Below are positions 32,058 through 45,360 of a stretch of DNA of 64,000 nucleotides, in pieces. The notes below the pieces were generated by a model. That model was not told the DNA's origin. It saw only the letters and a program-made list of their open reading frames with translations, and searched no databases. Within the stretch, counting starts at the first letter, position 1; every line of letters begins with the position of its first letter. Position numbers and translations under genes: made by a program. Source of the stretch: Maratus speciosus (lineage: Eukaryota > Arthropoda > Arachnida > Araneae > Salticidae); NCBI GenBank assembly GCA_963932465.1, contig OZ010787.1, positions 35,840,087-35,904,086 of the forward strand. Reading direction: 5' to 3'.

Positions 32058-35000
32058 TAAAATATTGTTTAATTCGATTTTGTAAGCTTCATTAATAAAT
32101 TAACATTGTTTTGAACGCAATTTTCTCATGCTAAAATGAGTAAACGTTAAATAAAAAGGGAAAAAATAGTGTAACTTTTGACTAATACTTTTATGAAATT
32201 GCTTATAACTTGATTTTTCTCGTGTGGTCCATGCAGAGGAGGAGAAAGCAGGTCTGCAAAGCTGCTGCCAATCTTCCGATATTGTGCGTATGCTTCACTA
32301 ATGAAGAGTTGTTATTGCTCTGGGGATTCGCTTATTTCAAGTACTTCTGGAGTGCCAGGGATTTTTTTTTTTTTTTCCTATTCAGAATTTTAATATTTTT
32401 AATTCAGTCCAATGATACCTTAACATTTTTAAGAGGAGAGAATGTTTTGAGTAGATAATCTGAAAAGGTTTTTCGGCCCTTTTCTGCTTTTTATTTTTTC
32501 TTTTGGGTCAATCAATTCTAGGTTTCCGAAAACTGTTTTTCTGTCGCGATATCATTGCTCCCGCAGCATATTGATTGCCCGGCAGCAGCTTTTTCATTTC
32601 GGCCGCAACGCGATCCAGCATGTACTAGGCGAGATTTTTCTTCTCTTTTCTTTAAAATGTCAGTTCTCTAGAAATTCCTCGGTACTCTTATTTCCTGACA
32701 TAGGACGTCGGTCTGACTTCTGCTTGGGTAAACAGGACAATTCTCCAGGGCGGAATGCTTTTCTTAGAAAATAGGATAAAATTTTGTGTAGCGTTTTTAA
32801 AGGATTAACGGGACTCGCTACCCTTCATTTTGAGAAAAATGACGAAAATGTCCATTTTCTAACTTTTTGCTTATAACGAATTTAGACACCCGTAGTGTAT
32901 TCTCACGAAGTGCCGCAGAGATTTGATGATTAAAAAGATACGAAGAAGCCGTTTACAGCATCCATTTCCCTTTAAACCATTCAGAATTGCTTTCTTTAAA
33001 TTCATTTTTCTCAGTTCGCGTTTTTTCAATATAGTACCAGTATGAGCAAAAATGTGAAACTTTAACGTATATTTCTCAATTCACTCTAATTTTTTATCGG
33101 ACGATCATTCATTATGGTGCCTTTTATCAAATTAAGGATAGGATTTTGAGTAATATAAACAGATCATTAAAAAATAAATAAAATGTAATCATATTTACTG
33201 TATTTCTACGTGTCATGACATTTTATTTGCTTTTCTTAAGCTAAATAACTTTTTTAGAAATGCAATTTTTGCCATTATAGAGCACACGTGTAAAGAAATG
33301 GTTTTTCAAAAAAAAAAAAAAAAAAAAAGTTGCAAAAAATTTAAAATTGTAGGGAATTTTTGGTTCTAAAATTTCCTTAACTTTTTTAATTTATATTTTC
33401 CCATTACAATTGCAATTTTTCTTGATTAAATCATTTTTTTCATTAAACTATATAATAATATATTAAAAGGTATTATAAAGTACTCAGAAATACCAAAAAA
33501 AAAAAAAAAAAGTTCAACGGATACTGTAAAGGAGATTTGGATTCCCAGATTCATGAATGAATAAAAGAAACTCCAACGCAATACTTTAGGAGCCTTACAT
33601 TTATTGTAAAGAACTTTTAAGGAAGGGGCCGTGAAAATACAGAAGTCCGGGGAGAGTTTCGTTGTCTGCCCAGCGGCAGAAGGCCCCAGGCTGGGCTTAA
33701 ATTACGGTTTACATGGCTCTCGGTCAGGAGCAAGAGTGACCGAGATTTTGTTACCAATACTTACAGATTGGCGAACATTATTTAACCATATGTAAGATGT
33801 TTGGCGAAAGACAAATTGGGTAGACAAAACAATCAAGAAGTTATACATTGAGTTAAAAACTATGCCATGGCGGGCACTTTAGGGTTACACTAAATAACAT
33901 TCCAGCGGTAAGCCGGGAGACTAAAGAAATAGCAACACGTGATTTTATATGCACGTTACAGATATAACGACAGCTGCAAATTAGTCAGCAAAGGGGCATA
34001 TGGTTTGTATCCGACAATGTACAAGGATGAGAATTGAATACAAATGCAAGCGCAGAGGCTGAGAAAATATAGATTACATATCGTCGGCTGCGAAGCGAAA
34101 AGACATTCACTTGTATTTTATTCTTTTATTTTATATCAAGGAAAAATAGCTGCGGTTAAGATCTTTTTCTATCTGTGTGAACTTGAAAGAGAGAAAAAAC
34201 AACAGAGATAAATGATGTCTGCATTTAAAAAGAACTTTAAAAAGTAAAAGTGAAACTTACAGTAGTGAGAGGGGGGGGGGGGGAGAATGAATAAAGACAT
34301 AAGAAATTAAGTATAAAATGTTAAATTTAAACTAAATATTTTTTTTGAAGGGGTGAGGGGGGGGAAATAATGACAATTTATAATGAACCAGTACGGTTAA
34401 AAGTTGATTTTTGAGGGGAGAGGAGGAATAATGCATATATAACGGGAAAGCCGTTATAGATACAGAGTCTCTTTTAAAGATACTCAAGCTCTTAACTTTA
34501 AGAGGTTTTGAAGTGTGGATTTGAACTCACTTACCCTTGTAAATTACCATTGCAAATCTGCAATTATGAGAAATGTGGTTGATATGTGTTATTAGAGTGT
34601 CAGTTTTACTCACACAGTCTGTAATTAGAAATACCTTAAGAAAGGAAAGAAAGCCACTTTTGTAGACAAAGTGGCTACGATTTTTTTATTTTATCCAAGA
34701 ACACTGAATACGTCAACCTGGTATATTACAGCGAGCTCGGATGGGGTAAAAACCCGATTTTAACGAGCAAATGCTAAAGACATGGCTAATCCTGTATAAA
34801 ACTACATTATAGAAAACTCAATTGTAACGTGAAAAACTCTGATATAACAGTTAAATATTTTTCAAATACAAAACAATTCAGATTTCCCATGCATTTTCTA
34901 AACAAAATATGCTAATCCATGTGTGTTATACAGTTTAATGAAACAGGAAGGAAAGGAAGATGGTGATTATCTCTGTGATTATCATTTGTAGCCTTTTTTC

Positions 35001-35734
35001 ATAAATCAGTTTCTGTTTCAACAAACGAAAAAAAATATATTGCATCTATATTTCTAAATGCATTGAATTAAGGAGAATAAAGTTTAACGTGTGTCGGGGG
35101 GAGAGGGATCTTGTGTAGGAAAAATAGCTTTTTTAAAGACATGTCTAAATTGATAAATTAAATTATAAGTGTCTTCATTTATTTTGTATATTGGCTTTTT
35201 CCTACACTTTGCTACTTTCATAAATATATCTGCGTTGTTTTTAAAGCATTTCCCCTATGTTTTTCAGTGCACAAAACATATCACTTCAACATGCGATTTC
35301 ATTATAATTCATGTTCAAACATATGTATGGCTTTTATAAAGCTTAGATAAGATTTGTGCACAAATTTTATCTGAAAGAAATATTTAAAAATGAGATTACC
35401 TTATATTCTTATTTTTACACTCGCCGTCGAAATTGGTTTGTTTCTTAAGAAAATTTTTGCATTGGGAATGTTTTTAAAGAATTTTCGACGCGTTTGGAAT
35501 TTATATCGCTAATATTTTAGTAATTTTTTTTTTTAAAGAATCATCGTTTTCATCGTTCCTTTTGCGTGAAGTGCGGAAAATGTCAATTTCCCAATTTTGT
35601 GATAAAAATAAATTTAGACAGTATATTCTGTCGAAGTTTCGTATATATCTGATAATTAAAAATATGCCTAAAAAAATAATTGAACCCACTATCGTTTAGA
35701 AATATTCAGATTTGCAATCTTTAAATTCAAGAAA
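32058..35734. other. No gene recognised; one structured, less A/T-rich island
   Basis: Mostly A/T-rich. ORFs at 32210, 32571 and 35501 (minus) are not recognisable. Poly(A) at about 33310-33328 and 33495-33511 and G-runs at 34270-34281. The island 33540-34100 is less A/T-rich and contains two hairpins: GCCCAGC/GCTGGGC (33668-33674, 33690-33696) and CTCGGTCA/TGACCGAG (33719-33726, 33737-33744). Confidence 0.45.
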
Positions 35735-35736
35735 AG

Positions 35737-36719
35737 GTAATTTTTACTGTATATATAAAAAAAAATTCATTTTTACTGTATTTTTTATAAAATAAAGTCA
35801 TTTTTACTGCATTTTTTATAAAATAAAGTCATTTTTACTGTATTTTTTTAATAAAAAATTCATTTTTACTGGGTTTTTTTAATGTCATTTTTACTGTTTT
35901 TTTTAATAAGTCATTTTTACTGTTTTTTAATAAAAGTCATTTTTACTGTTTTTTTAATAAAAGTCATTTTTACTGTTTTTTTAATAAAAGTCATTTTTAC
36001 TGTTTTTTTAATAAAAGTCATTTTTACTGTTTTTTTAAATAAGTCATTTTTACTGTTTTTTTTAATAAAAGTCATTTTTACTGTTTTTTTTATAAAAGTC
36101 ATTTTTACTGTTTTTTTATAAGTCATTTTTACTGTTTTTTTATAAAAGTCATTTTTACTGTTTTTTTATAAAAGTCATTTTTACTGTTTTTTTATAAAAG
36201 TCATTTTTACTGTTTTTTTATAAAAGTCATTTTTACTGTTTTTTTTTATAAAAGTCATTTTTACTGTTTTTTTTATAAAAGTCATTTTTACTGTTTTTTT
36301 ATAAAAGTCATTTTTACTGTTTTTTTTATAAAAGTCATTTTTACTGTTTTTTTATAAAAGTCATTTTTACTGTTTTTTTTATAAGTCATTTTTACTGTTT
36401 TTTTTTATAAGTCATTTTTACTGTTTTTTTATAAAAGTCATTTTTACTGTAATTTCTTTTATAAAAGTCATTTTTACTGTATTTTTTTTAAAAAGTCATT
36501 TTTACTGTATTTTTTTAAAAAGATATTTTTACTGTATTTTTTTTTAAAAAAGTCATTTTTACTGTATTTTATTTAAAAGTCATTTTTACTGTATTTTTTT
36601 TAAAAAAAAGTCATTTTCTACAGTCATTTTTACTGTATTTTTTTTAAAGTCATTTTTACTGTATTTTTTTAAAGTCATTTTTACTGTATTTTTTTAAAGT
36701 CATTTTTACTGTATTTTTT
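35737..36719. repeat. 26-27-bp T-rich satellite array
   Basis: About 37 head-to-tail units of GTCATTTTTACTG plus a T-run and ATAAAA or TTAAAA. GTCATTTTTACTG is almost invariant while the T-run length varies, so units differ mainly by slippage. The long open frames on both strands (35882, 35917) are artefacts. The right edge is the insertion site of the element at 36720. Confidence 0.95.
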
Positions 36720-37234
36720 ACCCAACTGCCAAGAAGGGTTATGTGTTTCACGCCTATCTGGGTATGTGGATTTCTTTATACCCTCGAAACATCTCAACGA
36801 CTGGATGGATTTTAATGGATGAGGTTTCTATCGACTCGTCTTAATCGCCCGATGGTTATAGGCTAGGTTTTGTTTTTAAAAATTCAAAATGGCGGTAGTG
36901 AAAAAAAAAATATTTATGCACCCTTTTGAGTGGCGTACCATTGGATAGATTTTTCAAAATGAAGACGATGATTCATTGACTATTTTACAGTCAGAAGCTC
37001 TGTTTAAATATTTCACAACCTGGAAGTTGTGTAGGTAGGATCTCTAGCTTTACTGTAACTCTAACCTACATAGACATCTATGGGCCTCATCAAAACAGTG
37101 TTTATAGATAGGAACTAACAATTAAACATAACTTAAAAGTCATCAAAACAAGTATATAAAAAAATAGGTAACTAATATAAAAAATAGTTTCACATTGATG
37201 GGAAATAATTAATTCGCTTTTTACGCAGTCGGGT
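36720..37234 (+). mobile_element. ACCCGACTGC-family element, copy 2
   Basis: Begins ACCCAACTGCCAAGAAGG and ends GCAGTCGGGT, so ACCC(G/A)ACTGC forms the terminal inverted repeats. It is flanked by T-runs on both sides and lies at the edge of the T-rich satellite. 515 bp, non-coding, with AAAATGGCGG and TAGGCTAGGTTTTG blocks shared with copies 1 and 3. Confidence 0.9.
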
Positions 37235-38441
37235 TTTTTATTTTTTTTAATTTAATTTGAAAAGTCATTATGTCCTTACTGCTATAATAGAGCATTCTTA
37301 GAGAAGTATGAAAAAAAAAATTTCCAAAAAGTTCAAAGTTGTAGGATAAGTGTGGTTTTAAAATTTTCTTAATATTTTTAATTGAGTTTTTTGAGAAATT
37401 GCCATAATTTTTTCTTCATTAAATCTTTTTCTACTTAAAACAATTTAATATGCCAAAAATTTATTTTAAATACTGAAACAAAATAGATGAAACTTTACGA
37501 AGTCTTAATAATCGTCCTATGTTTAGTTTTAAACAAATATCCTGGTTTGTAAAGACAAATTTTTTGATGTCTTAAAACTTAATCTAAAGAATTTTATACA
37601 ATAGAATCTGAATGTTGAGATGGGAAAATACAATGAAGAGAAAGGAATGAATATGCAGGTACACTTCAGATATAAAGAGGTAACAGCTGGAAAGTAATGC
37701 ACCTGGACTCGATTACATTTACATTTTTTATTATATGTCTGTGATCTTAGAGGTGAAATAGTTGCCTATTTCTATGCTGTTTAAAATCGGTTCAATATGA
37801 TTTGAACCAGAAAGTCTTTTCAATATAATGTATGCTAAATTTGTTTATTGAAACATTGTTCATATTTTACTTATTAAATAAAATTTCTGATTGAAATGTG
37901 TTTATTTGACTTTAAGAAAGCTTAAAAGTTGGCAGTTATGAATATGTAAACATTTCATCTAATACCCTTCAGAATATTATGTTCATGTTATGATTAAAAG
38001 TTTGAAAGTAGCTGAACTTTACAGATTTTAAATAACAATGCGTTAATCGTGTTATAAATAAGTCTTAAAATATATATTAATGAAGAATAGATCATTTAAG
38101 AGATAGAAAGAAAATGTGTTTAGAACGGTTTATAAAGACCATCAATTTTTATTTTTTTTTTTTTTTTAACGCAGTATTGAAATACTTTATTATGTAAATT
38201 TGTAGTTGCGTATACATGTAAATTTAACCTTGTCATAAAAGAACCTCGTTAGGATATAAAACATAGTTCAGTTAATGACGATTAGTACTTTATTTTTTTT
38301 TTAGAGTGTCAATAAAGTTCTAGTTATAATCCGTCGCCGACGAGTAACTCATAATTCTAATTATTTATTCGTTAAGGTGGCAATTGCTATTCCATTTCCG
38401 ATTTTTGAAATGTGTTCCAACTAATAACCTAGCATTAGAAC
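37235..38441. other. No gene recognised
   Basis: A/T-rich with a T-run near 38150-38167. No ORF or terminal repeat. Confidence 0.5.
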
Positions 38442-38818
38442 TAGAGTCCTCCACGAGTCACGTTGTACCCGGACCTTATAAATAATCCTATTTAAGTATA
38501 TGCCTTTTTTTTGGGGGGGGGGGGGGGAGGAGGGCTTAGTTTTAATACAATTTTGAAACAAAAATTTTTTTTTCTTTTTTCTGGATATTATTCACAACAG
38601 GTTTGAGTTCATTTTTCATTTTTTTTATTTCCTCATTTGTGATGTATCTGTGTTGTCTTATAAAGATTTTATGTGTGTGTATACATATATATATGTATAT
38701 TATTCTGGTCTTCAGCAAAATGGCGTTTATCGGAATATCACCTGCGAGAAACAACACGAAACCCAGCCGAAACCAAAAAAAAATTACTCTAAACCCGACC
38801 CGATACCGACCTGCACTA
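38442..38818. mobile_element. hAT MITE of the TAGAGTCCTGC family
   Basis: Begins TAGAGTCCTCCACGAGTCAC and ends ACCCGATACCGACCTGCACTA, resembling the ends of 7242-8558. No convincing 8-bp duplication remains. Inside are a T-run joined to a G-run (38505-38527) and a (TG)/(TA) tract. Overlapping ORFs are not meaningful. Confidence 0.65.
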
Positions 38819-39419
38819 GAAAAAAATAAAAGATAGTCGGATCTCTTGTCCATTTGAACAGAGTCCAGGGAAAATAATTGGGTATTCGTAAGTTCGTTTA
38901 TATATTTTTAAAAATCATAAAAAAATATAACATTGTCGTATCGGAGGCAATATTGTATAATATGTAAGACTTGTCAGAGCGTCGGAATTTTTGTGGCAGA
39001 AAAAAAATTGCCGCTTGTTGGCAGGTTCATATTATTAAAATGCATAAAAGAAATTTATTGTGGTTATAAAGCTCTCATATTTACAATGCCGGATCCAAGG
39101 GAGGGGCTGTGAGGAGATCGCACCTCCTTTGGACAGTGTTAAAAAGTTTCCTAGTCGACATATCTAAGCGAAAATCTTTTGTGTGCTTAAAACGGATACA
39201 TTTGTCTTTCTTTATCGAATAAAAATTCTAAAATATAACTAATTAGAAAAGTTGTATAAAAATATTTAATATATTAAAACCCTAAATTTACGCTTAAAAT
39301 ATTCCGTTATACCTTTAAAATGAATGCTATAAAATGAATGAAAATTAGAAACTCTAAATGAGTCCGACGGCCAGAAATTACCTCTTAACAAGTAAAAATT
39401 ATAAAAAAAAAATCAAAAA
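38819..39419. other. No gene recognised
   Basis: A/T-rich DNA. Confidence 0.5.
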
Positions 39420-39722
39420 ACCCGACTGTGTAAAAAGCGAACTAATTATTTCTCGTCAATGTCAAACTATTTTTTATATTACTTACCTGTTTTTTTCTAT
39501 TTACTTGTATGGATGACTTTTAATTTGTGTTTAATTGTTAGTTCCTATGATGAGGCCTATAGATGTCTATGATGGTTAGAATTGCAGTAAAGCTAGCGAT
39601 CCTACCTACACAACTTCCAGGCTGTGTAATATTTAAACGGAGCTTCTGACTGTAAAATGTCAATAAAATATCGTCTTCATTTTGAAAGACCTATCCAATG
39701 ATATGCCACTCAATATGGTGCG

Positions 39723-39760
<38 letters not shown>

Positions 39761-39965
39761 CGTGTCTACCGCCATTTTGTATTTTACGGCTGCCATTTTA
39801 AATTTATAAAAACAAAACCTAGCCTATAACCATCGGACAGTTAAGACAAATCGATAGAGACATCATTCATTAAAATCCATCCAGCCGTTGGGGTGTTTCG
39901 AGGGTATAAAGAAATCCACATACCCAGATACGCGTGAAACACACAACCCTTCTTGGCAGTCGGGT
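39420..39965 (-). mobile_element. ACCCGACTGC-family element, copy 3
   Basis: On the minus strand it reads ACCCGACTGCCAAGAAGGGT at 39965 through to CACAGTCGGGT at 39420. Plus-strand flanks are A-runs on both sides. A poly(A) tract (39723-39758) is expanded between the AAAATGGCGG-type block and the GTGGCATATCATTGG block. It is 546 bp and the most complete of the three copies. Confidence 0.92.
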
Positions 39966-41985
39966 AAAAAGTATACGTATCCAGTTTTCAGCCAGCTATT
40001 CTTAGCTGCTGAATAAATACTTCAGTAATAAATTTCAAAGTATTCTTTATTAAACTACTTTAGAAATAAAGCAACAAGGAGTTTTATATGATGTGAACCT
40101 TTTATTCAAATACCAGTTGCAATAATTCTGGACGTAATAGGTCCATTGAGCTCAAAGCTTGGTAGAGGACAATAATAAGACTTAACAATACTTTTCATAC
40201 ATGAAATGAAGAAAGAATAGATAAATTTTAAAAGAAAGGTAATCTTTTCACTTTTTGAAAGAATAAATTCTAAAACATCCTCAAGGTTTTCTAACACACA
40301 AAACATCAAATCTTACGGTGCAGACCGTCTTCCTACGAAAATTTGTTAATGTTCTATGAACTCTTTAAATGTGAACGGACTTATAGTGAGAGAGAGGCCC
40401 GTTAGTGTTTTACTCAATGAGATGAAGGCTCTAAAAGCTTAATATGCTTTCAGTGATAATAAAATTATATTTTTGTATTCATACTGCGTTTCAAAACACC
40501 AAATATGACGCTTGTCAGTCAGGAATAAATTGAAAGTAATTTTAAACACTAATATTTTTTAACGCTTCACTTTGTAGATATTTAGTGTTATCACACTCTA
40601 AAGACGTGTTATCAAGTATGCTTTTGAGCGCAATATTGTTTACGAGAAAAATGTATTTCGCTCAAAATATAATTTTTTTGAAGCATTTTGTTTTGAATGT
40701 GGATTTTCTACAACTCTATTTATATAAATGAATTTTTATGTTCACACTTACCCCCCCCCCCCTTAATAAAAACAGCTCATATTCGCAGAGATCGTATACA
40801 ATAAAATCAAAATCAATTTATTATTAGACACGAAATACAGGTTTCTCTCAGAATATGACTGCGGTTTTAAAATAGGGGCGTCTGCATATTTAAAATCAAA
40901 TTTGATATTTTTAATGGTAACACCCACTTTTGATAGCCATACGTATTTGAGCATAATTTTCTGTAACAAAAAATTTCATATAAATTTCGAGTTTCTATTT
41001 ATGATTTTCCAGTATGCGATTGTACGATAACAGAATACTGTTCTTTTAGACTAGCCATACTGAACCTGCTACACATAAGATGGATGATTAATTAATCCAT
41101 AATTATGGATTAAGGCACAAAATTAATCTTATATTTATTAAAGTTTTGAGATCGCATAAAGGATTTTTAAGACATTTACTATTGTTTTATATATTTTTAT
41201 AGCAAAACAAAAAAACTGCCCTGTTACTTATAATCAATTTAAAATTAGGTTAAAACATCCTAAATATCATTTGTTAAGTCAAAAGTTCTGTTTACATGTA
41301 ATTCTACTTGCATTACATTTGTGTATATATTTTTAATCTTCAACACTAATCAAACATTATTTAAAATTAATCGAATTTGCATTATATCTTTAAATTTCAA
41401 AAAGATTTTTAAAAAAATGCATAAAAAGTGCAATTTCTTAAAAGACAATCTGCTATTTTAATTAATTTAATCTTTAGAACTTTCAAATTGTACGCTTTTT
41501 AATTATAAAGTTGCTGATACCGATTCTATTTTGTTATATTGCTTTGTTCTACTACTTTTGTCTTAATTACCTTTTTGTTTACATGATTATATAAGCATAG
41601 TGGGTTGCTGTCTGGCACACCTTAAGTAACAAACATATATTTAAGACCCGCGTCTAAACACAGGTTGAGTTTAGTTTAGACCTTCAAAAGGACAGTTTAT
41701 CTGCATCTCGAAATATAATGATTGGAATGAATGGTAAACAATCCCATGTTTTTGGCAACGCTCATTCTGTCTATGCAAAGTAATTTGATTAAAATTTAAA
41801 AAATAGCAATACACAGACCTAATTTTGACGTTTTCCGATTCTTTGGGAAATTTTATCCGGGGGTACCAACCGGGAAGTCTTTCGGTCAAGCAGTTTAGAA
41901 ATGATATAGGTTTAAAGTTTAGAACATCTGAGGTTAAATTAATTTTTAATAGTTGTAAAACAAATTGCAATACATGTTTTTTGTA
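39966..41985. other. No gene recognised
   Basis: A C-run near 40751-40762. ORFs at 40106, 40763 and 41671 (all minus) show no known motif. Confidence 0.45.
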
Positions 41986-43066
41986 CAGTCGTGCGAAAAA
42001 AAAATTAAACACCCCTTACTAACTCTGCAAAAAATTATCGTAGAAGAAAGTTATTGATACCACACGATTGGTAATAAAGTCTGCTTTTAAATGATGTATA
42101 AAAAATTTGCTTAATCTTTTATTATCTTAATTTGCGCCATCTACATATTAAAACGAACCATAATTTTTTTTTTTCAATAGCAGTGCACAATTCTGACAGC
42201 ATAAATGAACTCCACATTCTTCAATTAGCCTAAAAACAAATTTTTATGCAATTCGTACGATAAGTTTCCGAGAATTTTTTTTAAAACGAGCGTATTTTAG
42301 GGGCTGTATCTAAATTGAAGTTCGGTACTTGATTGTTGACAGAGAGAGACCCCTCCTTGATCAAGGCATCTTAAGCGCCACTCAAGCAGTCATTGAAGAT
42401 TGCTAGATTACAAGACAGCATAAGAAATTTCAAAATATCTAGTCACTTCTATCATAGACGGAACCATCATTTTGCCGTTTTTTTTAAGCATAAATTGAGA
42501 ACTACTTGGAAGAAAAATGTGAAATTTTGGATATCCATAAAGCAGGACTTAATAAATCTGAATCCATGAAAAAAATTGTAGGTTGCAAGTCATAATTTTT
42601 TTCGAATATTAATTTCAAAATTCATAACATAAAATTATAAAAAATGCAAATTCAACGTATTTATGTATGGGTATTTTTGTATTATTGCTACACAAAAAAT
42701 TAGCACATTAGGAGTATATAATTTCAGGAGATATTAATGAAGATATGAAAATGTAATTTAACATTGGAAGCACTAAATTTTGAATGTTTATAATTCAAAA
42801 ACTTATCATTCAAATGACTTGAAATTTGGTGTCTAGGCATAGTTTGAACCGAAGATTTAAAATATGTCGTTAAAAGTGGGTATTACCATTGGAAAAAAAA
42901 ATAATTTGGGTTCGTTTTAATATGTAGATAACCCCCTAAACAAATTTTATAAACATGATTTAAAAGCAGACTTTATTTCCAATCGTTCGGTACCAGTAAC
43001 TTTTTTCTACGATAATTTGTTGAGGAGTTAGTAGGGGGTGTTTACTTTTTTTTCCCATCACGACTG
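41986..43066. mobile_element. Tc1/mariner-like non-autonomous element, long TIRs
   Basis: CAGTCGTGCGAAAAAAAAAT at the left is mirrored by CATCACGACTG at the right, flanked by TA on both sides. Similarity continues for about 120 bp (AAACACCCC, TTATCGTAGAA, AAAGTCTGCTTTTAAAT and their mirrors). The 1.08-kb element contains no transposase ORF. Confidence 0.9.
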
Positions 43067-43576
43067 TACATTCTTCACTTCATAGTTCCACATATGTGGA
43101 CCTCAATTCTTCCCCGTTTAAAAAGGATATTGTAACATAATTGCAATTCCTATCTCAGATTGATATGCTTTGATGTCCAAGACTCAGAATCGGGCAAATA
43201 AATTGGTCTGAAGTCAAACTTGAGAAGAAATTAAGTAGTAATCAATAATGTTAAATTAATACTCGGTAGTGAAGAGGTTATATAAAAAAACTACTTTATA
43301 TAAGGTCTCTATTATTGTGGTTTTGCATATTTAAAACTTCTTTAATCGATTTCTGTTAATTTTTATATATTACAAAACACTTTTTAAAAATATTTCATAT
43401 ATATATTCTTTAGCTAATTTATGGCTAATGTGAAGATGAAACCACACATTTTATTTGTGGAACTTAAGGCATTTTGGACCTGATGATTCTGTCTAAGTTC
43501 TATAATTTTCCATCATTCCATTTCTGTTATTCAATTTCTGCTGTTTTTACTATGTTTTTGGAATATCTATGTGAAG

Positions 43577-43615
<39 letters not shown>

Positions 43616-44326
43616 GGGGGGGGGGGGGGGTAACTGTATTTGTTAATGCCATTTTATTCATAATTTCACAATTTTTGTTGGTGGTCGGTAATGTTTATTT
43701 AATGGTTATATGCATATATATCGATTACACCTGTTATATATATATGTATTCGAAGAAAAAAAATGTATTGTAAACTATAAAATTTTAACAGAAATCCATT
43801 TCTAGAAGCTTCAAATATGCGAATCTGAAATTACAGCTCATTACGCAATGTTGCGTTATCCTTAAAAAACTACCAGATTCGCAGTTTGTTATACAACTAT
43901 TAAAAATGAATATAACATTAGTAGTTCAAAATTTTAAATGTGCTTGATTCGTAAACTACTTCTCTGAATGACTTTCAGTTTGGTATCCTAGTGTAACATT
44001 TTCCTTAGAATCCAAATATGATGTCAAAATAAATGTTGATGTTCGTATTGAAAATTTTAAAGTGTATTGCAATTTCTCTATGAATCTCTCTAAGCCTTAA
44101 AAGATACCATTCCCAATTGAATGGCTTTTTTCCCCCCCCTTTCCGACAATGTGCTCATTAAAATGTATAGGATGTTCTATTCTACTCTATTTATTTTTTT
44201 CTTTGGCCGATTGTACAAAGCTCCCTTCAATTTACTGAGATAAATGAGTTTTTGTTTTCAACATCAATGTGTTTGCTGGGATGTTTTACTTCCGTTTCTT
44301 ATTGATGACCTTGTGTCTTATATATC
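43067..44326. other. No gene recognised; long T-run/G-run
   Basis: A run of about 34 T is followed directly by about 16 G (43581-43630). The rest is A/T-rich with no terminal repeats. Confidence 0.5.
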
Positions 44327-44400
44327 TCTTAACCCTTTCGCTACTGGCGTCCTTGATCAAAAACATGTCTTTCATTGAGTATTATTTTATCATAACAATT
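44327..44400 (+). mobile_element. Possible piggyBac-like left end
   Basis: TTAACCCTTTCGCTACTGGC resembles the TTAA-CCCTTT ends seen at 20751. No matching right end was found in the next kilobase, so this is only a candidate fragment. Confidence 0.35.
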
Positions 44401-44952
44401 ATTTCTGTTAATTTCATCATCTAATAATGATAGTAGAGTGAAACCGGTAGTACTTGATACCCTTTCAGTAGTTGATCAAATTTTTGAAGTAATGCGCCAT
44501 TTCCGGCGGAAATGAGTTTTATACGTGGCACTAGGTATAATATTTTTGTAATGTTGTTGCACCTGGTTGTCACATGGTTGTCTGCTGTAAGAGAAGCCAT
44601 TTTATGATTTATTTTTTTTGTTAGAAAGTGTAAACATTTAGTTTTTAATTAGTTGGAGACAATTACGGAAGTTAAAATAATCCACTTCCATCTTTCTTAT
44701 TTCAACAGATATTTTTATTAGAATAATTTTTAATCACAGCCCAAGGATGATATTTTAAAGATTATTTTTCAGATTTTCGATTGACTTCTTTCACCTGGTC
44801 AACCATTGGGAAAACGGCAATTAAAAAAACCATTTGTAATTTTGTTGCTATTTAATTTCAGCGGATTTCAGTTTTGTACGTTATAAGGCATTCATTAAGG
44901 GTTGTAGGAATCATGTTACTTTACTTCTAAAACTTAAAAGGAAGGAAATATA

Positions 44953-45109
44953 CAGTAGCGCTCAAAAGTATTTTGACAAAGATTATAATTCACTTAATTG
45001 AAAAGAATAATAAAATACAAAAATAAATCATTTATTTTGTTTAACCATATTCAATGTTTTAATTTTAATAAATTAACAATAAATATTAATATTAATAAAA
45101 TTATATATG

Positions 45110-45180
<71 letters not shown>
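44953..45180 (+). mobile_element. Tc1-like left terminus followed by (TA)n
   Basis: TA then CAGTAGCGCTCAAAAGTATT is a typical Tc1-type end, but no mirrored right end is seen before the (TA)n microsatellite at about 45113-45180. The element appears truncated at or by the repeat. Confidence 0.55.
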
Positions 45181-45182
<2 letters not shown>

Positions 45183-45289
45183 ATTCAATATTCTTTAAAA
45201 AAAATTATAATTATAGCATAATATTTGTTAAGAAATATCAACAATATTTTTAACAAATGAGGCTGATTGGAGAAGCCATAATTTAGCTG

Positions 45290-45360
45290 ATTTTGACACG
45301 GGCCGAGCCGGGCGGGCCCCGATCTGGGAATTTGGCAACTTCTGTCCATGCAGACCTCTA
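45290..45360. mobile_element. hAT right-end remnant (TAGAGGTCTGC family)
   Basis: ACACGGGCCGAGCCGGGCGG followed by TCCATGCAGACCTCTA matches the right end of the 53484-54875 family. The left portion is missing. Confidence 0.65.

Noticed and set aside
35737..36719. CRISPR-like regular array
   Set aside because: Units are contiguous without unique spacers; only T-run length varies. It is a satellite, and the window is eukaryotic.
44890..44905. Right end for the piggyBac-like start at 44327
   Set aside because: ATTAAGGGTTG lacks the expected AAAGGG followed by TTAA.
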